Origin: Nannocystaceae bacterium
GTDB lineage: Bacteria; Myxococcota_A; Polyangia; Nannocystales; Nannocystaceae
Length of the DNA: 7,425 nucleotides
Reading direction: 5' to 3'
NCBI GenBank assembly: GCA_016763875.1
Contig: JAESSZ010000972.1
Coordinates: 1 to 7,425, forward strand
Each line of letters opens with the position of its first letter. The stretch's first letter is position 1. The translations under genes and the position numbers were made by a program. The notes beneath the pieces were generated by a model. The model saw nothing but the letters and a program-made list of their open reading frames with translations. It did no database searches and was not told where the DNA came from. This document shows positions 1 to 5,176 of this stretch, one piece after another.

Positions 1-171
1 AAGCTCGAGCTCGGGCACGAGTTCCGGAGCCGGTACAACACCCGACGTGTCGGCCGGTGTCGGCGAAGGCGCCAGCGCGGCGACGAGCAGCAGCGGAAAA
101 AACAGCGGCACGGGGCAGCGCCAGGATAGCGCGCAAAAGAGCCGAGTATTTTTTGATGGGTTTGCGGTCAC
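1..171 (-). CDS. N-terminus of an exported protein of unknown function (partial, runs off left edge)
   Basis: From a GTG at 171-169 the minus strand stays open for 57 codons to the window edge. The translation looks like a Sec signal peptide: a short basic start (residues 1-10, with K7 and R10), a hydrophobic core around residues 21-33 (VPLFFPLLLVAAL) and a likely signal-peptidase site after the A-L-A at 32-34. A Pro/Thr/Glu-rich stretch (PSPTPADTSG, then PELVPELEL) follows, as is usual for the start of a secreted domain. Codon third positions are strongly GC from about codon 13 onward, better than the competing minus frame that starts at 205. No good Shine-Dalgarno is seen, and an internal GTG at 111-109 is an alternative start, though it would leave no basic n-region. 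The gene is divergent from the haem lipoprotein with only 32 bp between the starts. Function cannot be told from this fragment. The call is an inference from the signal-peptide shape. Confidence 0.5.
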   Translation of the reverse strand, partial: MTANPSKNTRLFCALSWRCPVPLFFPLLLVAALAPSPTPADTSGVVPAPELVPELEL

Positions 172-203
172 CCGGCAAATCCCGTGCAGCAAGGCGGCGG
201 GAC

Positions 204-1472
204 ATGAGACTACGTGCATTCAACTCGATTCTTGGACTCGCAGCGGTTGCGGTTTTGACCCCGGGCTGCCCGAGCGATGGTGGGGCTGACCAAGACGACG
301 GCGTGGGCTCGTCCTCCGGCTCGTCAGCCACGGGCGGAGACGATGGGGATGACGGGGTCGACGGAACGGACGAAGGCCAAGACGATGGTCCGGGGGAAAG
401 TGCGGGCTCCGAGGCCGCCGATGAGTCCGGAGCACCGCTGGACTGCAACGAAGACGAACTCACCGCGTTGTACACACGCTACGTGCAGCCGTTTGTCTCG
501 GGTGTCGTTCCGCAAAGTTGCGGCGAATGCCACATGACGGGCATCGACATGAGCCTGTACGCCCAAGATACGCCCTGCGACACGATGGCGTGCATGGTCG
601 GGCAAGGCGTGGTCGACCTCGACAACCCCGCGGCAAGCAGCCTGCTGTCGATGATCGACATGGGCGATCCCAACAGCTCGGTGTTCAACGTCAGCGTTGA
701 GCATGCGGCGATGTTGGAGTGGATCGACTGGTCTGCGCAGTGCCACCAGGAGGTCTGCGGCGACATCGCCAGCCCGTGCGAGCAGAACACTGGGGCTGGT
801 TCAACGGGCACCAACCCGATCGGCGATTGTTCCGAGGACGACCTGTTGGTCACGTTTTGGAACACGGTCACCGTGGACCGGGGACGGTGTCTGGCTTGCC
901 ACTCCGATTGGGGGCAAACCGAGGGGACGTTTGGCGCGTGCAACAATGTGAGCGACTGCGAGGGGCCGCAGCTCTGCGTTGACGGCTTTTGTCGTGCCCC
1001 CGGTCCAATCTCAGCCCCACACTTTTTCGAGGGGGCCGAGGAATCGCTCGACTGGGACAACCCGGTGCATCGCGAGTTGGGCCGCGCCACCATGTACAAC
1101 ATCGTCGCGCTCGGCCTCATCGATACGGAAAATCCCGAGGACAGCTCGCTCATCACCAAACCGTTGCTCGAGGACTTCACGCCAACGGCAGTGTTCGGAC
1201 CCAACGTGGCGATGCCGTCCATGCCCCCGGACTCGGGGATGGGGATAGCCCACGGCGGCACGAGCAAGTTCAACTTTGGCTGCCACGAGGAGCCGTGCCC
1301 CACCGAAGGCGTCATCGATTGTCGTGAGAGCCGGCCGTGCGGCGACGACCCTTGTCCCGATGGCTCGTCGTGTTCGGATGGTTTTTGTCGCGTGACCGGA
1401 TCGGTCTGCGACAAGACCCTCGAGGCGTACTACGGCTTCGTGAACTACTTTGCCGAGTGCAAGGGCGGCTAG
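204..1472 (+). CDS. Di-haem cytochrome c-like lipoprotein with Cys-rich modules
   Basis: This is probably an exported, lipid-anchored haem protein of 422 residues. The ATG at 204 was chosen because it starts a short type II signal peptide (basic R2/R4, hydrophobic 9-18) ending in L-T-P-G-C with C22 as lipidation site. An AAGGCGG stretch lies just upstream. Residues 23-77 form an acidic Asp/Gly/Ser linker. Two c-type haem motifs follow: CGECH at 106-110 and CLACH at 229-233. Each sits in a segment resembling the cytochrome domains of Planctomycetes and myxobacteria; domain 1 ends in an AMLEWIDW helix, and domain 2 has NPEDSSLITKPL followed by HGG at 350-352. Cys-rich modules with the ending DGFCR occur at 246-263 and 379-395, one of them directly after the second haem motif. 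Axial ligands beyond the CxxCH His are not clear. A role in periplasmic or surface electron transfer is inferred. The partner is unknown and no oxidoreductase lies beside it. The CxxCH motifs are seen directly; the family name is less certain. Confidence 0.82.
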   Translation: MRLRAFNSILGLAAVAVLTPGCPSDGGADQDDGVGSSSGSSATGGDDGDDGVDGTDEGQDDGPGESAGSEAADESGAPLDCNEDELTALYTRYVQPFVSGVVPQSCGECHMTGIDMSLYAQDTPCDTMACMVGQGVVDLDNPAASSLLSMIDMGDPNSSVFNVSVEHAAMLEWIDWSAQCHQEVCGDIASPCEQNTGAGSTGTNPIGDCSEDDLLVTFWNTVTVDRGRCLACHSDWGQTEGTFGACNNVSDCEGPQLCVDGFCRAPGPISAPHFFEGAEESLDWDNPVHRELGRATMYNIVALGLIDTENPEDSSLITKPLLEDFTPTAVFGPNVAMPSMPPDSGMGIAHGGTSKFNFGCHEEPCPTEGVIDCRESRPCGDDPCPDGSSCSDGFCRVTGSVCDKTLEAYYGFVNYFAECKGG

Positions 1473-1501
1473 CCGGGGCGCGCGGGCAGGGCGGCCGAGC
1501 A

Positions 1502-2290
1502 TTATTGAATGATGATCGTCGGCCCCGTCTCGGTGGGGTACTCAAAGTCGATGGACACGTGGCCGGGCATCGCGGACGGTTTACCCACGCCCACCGTGAT
1601 CCCGCAGGTGTCCTCGCCGTCGGGGCACTCGCAGCTCGCAGGATCTTCGTTCGGGCGGCCACTAAACTCGACGTAGATCGTGAACGCTCCTGGCGTGCTC
1701 GGCGACTGCTGGAAGCACTGGCTGTCGCAACCACTCGCAGTCGCAAGGCACTCCGCTGGCACCGTGGCGTTGTTCCATACCGCACCGTTCCAGGTACGGG
1801 TGTGCGTGACGCCGGGGTCGATGCGAATCACGGTTTCCTGGCATGCGCCGCCGCTACCGCCTGCGCAGGCAACCGCGCAGTTTCCGGCAAGAAGGTCGTC
1901 GCAGTTCGGCGCTTCGCAGTCAGGGAATGCCAACATCACGCTCGGCTCGCCCTCGGCCGCATTCAAACCGATGGGATCGTTGCAGCCGATGCGGTGCAAG
2001 AACGTCGGTGCGCCGGTCATGTTTGTGACGCCCAGCGTGATCATGGCGCCGCTCGCCGACTCGAAGTCCTCGCAAGCCGGCGCCCCCGTCTCGTCCGCGT
2101 CCTCCCCCGACCCGCTGCCGAGCCCTGTGGCCGAGGCACCATTGTCCGCCGTTCCCTCGCCGTCGTCGTCCGCGCTGGTGCCGTCTTGTGCTGTCGAGTC
2201 GCTCGTGTCCTCGTCTGAGGTCGGTCCGCAGCCGACGCCAACCGCCAAGAGGGCCAATCCACCGAGCCAACGCCATGCCGTGTAATCCAT
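1502..2290 (-). CDS. Cys-rich lipoprotein of unknown function
   Basis: The product is a predicted lipoprotein of 262 residues that I do not recognise as a named family. The signal peptide (MDYTAWRW then a hydrophobic GGLALLAVGVG) ends at C21, in a V-G-V-G-C lipobox variant. Residues 22-72 are an Asp/Ser/Thr/Gly linker. The globular part (73-262) has 13 cysteines, including a CDSQC cluster at 188-192 and C-E-C at 220-222. Hydrophobic beta-strand-like segments (VIRIDPG, then RTWNGAVW, then GAFTIYVEF) suggest a beta-sandwich. That pattern faintly recalls BsuPI-type Ig-like domains, but this is a weak impression. The ATG at 2290 is preferred because it gives a compact signal peptide; a GTG at 2314 would add eight residues, and neither start has a clear Shine-Dalgarno. 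The gene converges on the haem lipoprotein with 29 bp between the stops and is divergent from the lipid operon. The same linker-plus-Cys-rich design in both lipoproteins suggests a shared envelope setting, not a proven shared function. Confidence 0.8.
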   Translation of the reverse strand: MDYTAWRWLGGLALLAVGVGCGPTSDEDTSDSTAQDGTSADDDGEGTADNGASATGLGSGSGEDADETGAPACEDFESASGAMITLGVTNMTGAPTFLHRIGCNDPIGLNAAEGEPSVMLAFPDCEAPNCDDLLAGNCAVACAGGSGGACQETVIRIDPGVTHTRTWNGAVWNNATVPAECLATASGCDSQCFQQSPSTPGAFTIYVEFSGRPNEDPASCECPDGEDTCGITVGVGKPSAMPGHVSIDFEYPTETGPTIIIQ

Positions 2291-2444
2291 GGAGGCCACG
2301 CTAGCATCCAACACGTGCCCCGGAACGCGTCATGAGCAACACGGATTGCACTGACTGCGTACGTCGTTGCGCGGGACAGCGCACGGCTGGCGTTCGGTAG
2401 CGGCTCATTTTACGTGAGTTAGCCCGCGACGGTCACGACGGTGG

Positions 2445-2472
2445 TTGATTGAGGGGGCCGCATCGGTAGACT
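2445..2472 (+). promoter_or_regulatory. Candidate sigma70-type promoter for the lipid operon
   Basis: TTGATT (2445-2450) and TAGACT (2467-2472) are separated by 16 bp and each match four of six bases of the -35 and -10 consensus. They lie about 80 bp before the first operon gene, in the only sizeable gap on this side of the operon. In GC-rich DNA such matches arise by chance often, so this is only a candidate. No better pair was found in 2291-2554. Confidence 0.28.
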
Positions 2473-2490
2473 GCCGCGCCGCGCTGCAGT
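2470..2490. promoter_or_regulatory. Short dyad, possible operator
   Basis: ACTGC (2470-2474) and GCAGT (2486-2490) form a perfect 5-bp inverted repeat around an 11-bp GC-rich centre. It overlaps the end of the candidate -10 box and the expected transcription start. That is a typical place for a repressor site, but arms this short have little statistical weight. Confidence 0.2.
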
Positions 2491-2505
2491 AGGGCGGTTT
2501 CTTCG

Positions 2506-2551
2506 TCGCGACATCCCCTCGCGACATCCCTCCACGAGACACCACGAGACC
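2506..2551 (+). repeat. Two adjacent tandem micro-duplications in the operon leader
   Basis: A 13-bp unit, TCGCGACATCCCC, at 2506-2518 is repeated at once at 2519-2531 with one mismatch at the last base. A different 10-bp unit, CCACGAGACA, at 2532-2541 then follows with no gap and is repeated at 2542-2551, again differing only at the last base. The block ends 3 bp before the ATG of the first operon gene, so it makes up the ribosome-loading region. The only purine-rich element there is CGAG/GAGAC. An imperfect 7-bp direct repeat (CGACGGT at 2427-2433 and 2436-2442) lies further upstream. Confidence 0.8.
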
Positions 2552-2554
2552 AAC

Positions 2555-3712
2555 ATGGCGATCTTCCTGACCGGCGTAACGGGCTACATCGGGTCCTACG
2601 TGGCACACGGCTTGCTCACGCAGCACGACGACCAGTTGGCCGTGCTCGTGCGGGCCAAGACCCCCGACGAAGCCAAGCAACGACTTTGGAAGTCGTTGCA
2701 ACTGCACATGAACTTCGACGAGTTCGCGCAGTACCTGCATCGTTTTGACATCTACCTCGGCGATTTGACGACGCCGGACCTTGGACTGTCGGCTGACGCG
2801 CGCAAGCGCCTGGTCGAAAGCACCGAGTCCGTCTTGCACATCGCCGCGTCGCTCAATCGCAAGTCGGCCAAGACGTGCTTCAACGTCAACCTGCGGGGCA
2901 CGTTGTCGATCCTCAAGATTGCGCGCGACGCGAACGACCATCACGGCCTTCGGCGTTTCTCCGACGTGTCGACGGTTGCGGTTTCCGGCGTGCGCCACGG
3001 CGACTGCGTTGCCCATGAGGACATGATCGACTGGGACCGTAGTGACTACGACCCCTACGCGCGTACGAAGAAATTCTGTGAGCACATGGTGCACGAGCTG
3101 CTGCCCGATGTGCCGATCACGGTGTTTCGGCCGTCGACGGTGCTGGGCGACAGCCGCTTCCCGGAGACGACGCAGTTCGGCATGGTGCAGGCGTTCGCAG
3201 CATTGGCGTACATGCGCATCTTGCCGCTGGACCCCGAGTGGCGCTTCGACATCTGTTCCGCCAACTACGTGGGACGGGCCATCGTGCACGTGCACCAGGC
3301 CGACAAACCAAAGTACGGCGACTACAACCTGTCTTCGGGTCGGGACTCGCTGACCTACCGGCAGATCGTCGACAGCGTGAAGGCTGCGGGGCACAAGCCG
3401 ATGGTTCGTTTTGTTCCCGCGCTGCGCGGTACGTTCGAGAACGCGATCGAGCTCGGGATGAAGATCCCACGCAAGTACGGCATCAACCCGGCGGCATCGC
3501 TCATGAAGGTGTTCTGGCCGTATCTCAGCAACGACACCGTGTTCGACAACTCGCACGTGGTCGAGGAACTCGGGGAGGCACCGACGCCTTTCTCCGAATA
3601 CGCCCACCCCCTGCTGCAGTTCGCGGTGGGCAATAAGTTCAAGTACCCCTACCGGGCGTGGCCCTCGGACGCCGAGGCGCGCCTGGCCAAGTTCGCCGCG
3701 AAGGTTGCGTAA
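2555..3712 (+). CDS. Thioester-reductase-type short-chain dehydrogenase (extended SDR, NAD_binding_4-like)
   Basis: The product is 385 residues and belongs to the extended SDRs related to the reductase domains of carboxylic acid reductases, Lys2 and NRPS terminal reductases. Those use NAD(P)H to reduce acyl thioesters to aldehydes or alcohols. The Rossmann motif TGVTGYIG is at 6-13. Next come GDLTTPDLGLS (69-79), the HIAASLN segment (95-101), NVNLRGT (110-116) and VSTVAVSG (138-145), all in the order and wording of that family. The catalytic set is visible as S139/T140, Y168 and K172 (YARTK). The start is firm because the cofactor motif begins six residues in, as is normal. The C-terminal 150 residues would be the substrate domain. 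It is a stand-alone enzyme with no fused adenylation or carrier domain, so it must act on a thioester made elsewhere, perhaps by the ligase two genes downstream. Fatty acyl-CoA reductase or another SDR dehydrogenase role is the main alternative. First gene of the operon; the next gene starts 15 bp after its stop. Confidence 0.88.
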   Translation: MAIFLTGVTGYIGSYVAHGLLTQHDDQLAVLVRAKTPDEAKQRLWKSLQLHMNFDEFAQYLHRFDIYLGDLTTPDLGLSADARKRLVESTESVLHIAASLNRKSAKTCFNVNLRGTLSILKIARDANDHHGLRRFSDVSTVAVSGVRHGDCVAHEDMIDWDRSDYDPYARTKKFCEHMVHELLPDVPITVFRPSTVLGDSRFPETTQFGMVQAFAALAYMRILPLDPEWRFDICSANYVGRAIVHVHQADKPKYGDYNLSSGRDSLTYRQIVDSVKAAGHKPMVRFVPALRGTFENAIELGMKIPRKYGINPAASLMKVFWPYLSNDTVFDNSHVVEELGEAPTPFSEYAHPLLQFAVGNKFKYPYRAWPSDAEARLAKFAAKVA

Positions 3713-3717
3713 GAACC

Positions 3718-3723
3718 GGAGGT
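3718..3723 (+). promoter_or_regulatory. Ribosome binding site of the pyruvyl transferase family gene
   Basis: GGAGGT lies in the 15-bp gap after the SDR stop, 4 bp before the ATG at 3728. It is a strong, slightly close Shine-Dalgarno that fixes this start. Confidence 0.75.
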
Positions 3724-3727
3724 CATT

Positions 3728-5176
3728 ATGGGATTTTTCCAGCGACTCAAAGACGCCATCGAACCCGATAGCGTTCTCATGCAAGTGATGAACGGCTGCA
3801 TCGAGGCCACCGCAGTCAAGCGGGCTCTCGATCGTGACCAAGAAAACTGGTCGCCAGGCAACCCGCTCAAGCTGCTTCTCGCGGGCTACGTCGGCACCAG
3901 GAACACTGGGGCGGATGTGCGTGTCGAGGAGATGATCCGGCAGTTCCGCCACATCATCGGCGACGAAGACCTGGAGCTGACCATCATGTCGGTCAATCGG
4001 GCGCGCACGGCGGGCTACTTCCGGACCGTCCGGCAGACCGTGATCCCGGTGGTGTTCCCGAAGTTCCTCTACGAGGAGTGCCCCAAGCACCACGGCGTGA
4101 TCTCGTGTGAGGGCTCGATGTTCAAGTCGAAGTTCGCCTCCGCGCTATCGACGATGATGGCGGGCTCGCTGGGCATGGCGGCCGCGGAGAACAAGTTGGC
4201 GGTGGGCTACGGGGCCGAAGCTGGCGCGATGTCCCCGGCCTTGCGCGACTTCGTCAAAAAACACTGTCGGCACGCGCTGATCCAGTGCCGCAATGAGCCG
4301 TCGCGGGAAGTGCTGGGTCGTCTGGGCATCCGCACCACCAGTGGCACCGATACCGCCTGGACGTTTGAGCCCGCGCCGCTGCCCGTGGGGGCGCAACTGC
4401 TGCGTGATCACGGCTGGGACGGCGAGAAAAAACTGCTCGTCGTCTGTCCGATCAACCCGTTTTGGTGGCCGGTCAAACCAGACCTCGCCAAGGCCGCCGC
4501 GCGTCAACTCGCCGGGCAGTACAACGAGGAACACTACCGCTCGTTCTACTTCCATCACTCCTCGGAAGAGGCCGATCTGCAGTTCGATACGTACATCTCG
4601 GCTATCGCCGAGGGCGTGGGCAACTTCGTTCGCGACCGTGACGTCTTTCCGATCATGGTCGGGATGGAGCGGCTCGATCGAGGTGCCTGCGAGGCTGTCG
4701 CCGCTCGACTTCCTGGCGGGGCGCCGCTGTTCATCAGCGACGACTACGACATGTTCCAGCTCGTCTCGATACTTCGGAACTGCGCGTACATGTTGTCGTC
4801 CCGCTATCACGCCATCGTTACGTCGATGCCGGGACTGGTCCCGAGTGCGGGCATCACCATGGACGAGCGCATCCGCAACCTCATGAACGATCGGGGTCAC
4901 CCGGAGATGTTCATGGAGGTCGACGACGAGAATCTCCCTGAGAAGATCCTGACCGTGCTGACCCGCCTCGAAAATGAGAGCGATCAGATCCGAGAGGACA
5001 TCGCTCGGGTTCTGCCCGGGCAGTTGGCGCTCATGGGGCAGATGGGCATCGACTTCATGGACGAGGTGTGCCGGGTCAACCCAGACTTTCCCCGACGCGA
5101 GTTGCCCCGCACCTGGCAGGCCCACTTGCCGCCGCTGTCGGCATCGCTTCAGGGACTCATGGAGAAGTACGCATGA
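3728..5176 (+). CDS. Polysaccharide pyruvyl transferase family protein
   Basis: The 482-residue product has the layout of the polysaccharide pyruvyl transferase family (PF04230: CsaB, WcaK, yeast Pvg1). Known members transfer pyruvate from phosphoenolpyruvate to sugars of cell-wall polymers or exopolysaccharides to form a ketal. After a helical lead (1-45) comes the first nucleotide-fold strand, LLLAGYVGTRNTGAD (49-63), which stands in for the usual G-x-x-G-x-x-N-x-G-D. A C-E-G-S segment (127-130) takes the place of the usual glycine-rich turn. R188 (CRNEPS) and GTDTAW (206-211) follow. The C-terminal half has the diagnostic SSRYHAIV at 357-364, with the R-x-H pair (R359, H361) that family members use at the active site. 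At 482 residues it is longer than many relatives (about 300-400), and roughly the last 90 residues form an extra helical tail. Its stop overlaps the ligase start by 4 bp. Its acceptor is unknown; no glycosyltransferase or polymerase is present in the window. Family assignment is good, exact reaction uncertain. Confidence 0.82.
   Translation: MGFFQRLKDAIEPDSVLMQVMNGCIEATAVKRALDRDQENWSPGNPLKLLLAGYVGTRNTGADVRVEEMIRQFRHIIGDEDLELTIMSVNRARTAGYFRTVRQTVIPVVFPKFLYEECPKHHGVISCEGSMFKSKFASALSTMMAGSLGMAAAENKLAVGYGAEAGAMSPALRDFVKKHCRHALIQCRNEPSREVLGRLGIRTTSGTDTAWTFEPAPLPVGAQLLRDHGWDGEKKLLVVCPINPFWWPVKPDLAKAAARQLAGQYNEEHYRSFYFHHSSEEADLQFDTYISAIAEGVGNFVRDRDVFPIMVGMERLDRGACEAVAARLPGGAPLFISDDYDMFQLVSILRNCAYMLSSRYHAIVTSMPGLVPSAGITMDERIRNLMNDRGHPEMFMEVDDENLPEKILTVLTRLENESDQIREDIARVLPGQLALMGQMGIDFMDEVCRVNPDFPRRELPRTWQAHLPPLSASLQGLMEKYA
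5161..5167 (+). promoter_or_regulatory. Ribosome binding site of the acyl ligase gene, inside the preceding gene
   Basis: GGAGAAG ends 5 bp before the ATG at 5173 and lies within the last codons of the pyruvyl transferase family gene. With the ATGA overlap it favours 5173 over the in-frame ATG at 5068, which would overlap the upstream gene by more than 100 bp. Confidence 0.7.

Noticed and set aside
57..203. N-terminal extension of the haem lipoprotein from an upstream start
   Set aside because: The added 49 residues are Arg/Ala-rich and would bury the lipoprotein signal peptide, so the ATG at 204 is preferred.
479..1414. A 311-codon minus-strand frame opposite the haem lipoprotein
   Set aside because: The sense strand has a signal peptide and two CxxCH motifs; the antisense product is Ser/Pro-rich low-information sequence.
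1466..1475. Perfect palindrome CGGCTAGCCG at the end of the haem lipoprotein gene
   Set aside because: It has no loop and no following T-tract, and includes the stop codon; it does not make a terminator and is short enough to be chance.
1337..2218. A 293-codon plus-strand frame across the convergent stops
   Set aside because: It overlaps two well-supported lipoproteins and gives an Arg/Ala/Val-rich product with no domain or ribosome binding site.
2405..4093. A 562-codon open frame on the minus strand opposite the SDR gene
   Set aside because: It is antisense to a gene with clear SDR motifs and to the start of the next gene. Its translation is rich in His, Arg and Val with no domain, as expected for a shadow frame in GC-rich coding DNA.
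4145..5125. A 326-codon minus-strand open frame opposite the pyruvyl transferase family gene
   Set aside because: It lies wholly inside that gene, has no recognisable motif, and is explained by codon bias of the sense strand.
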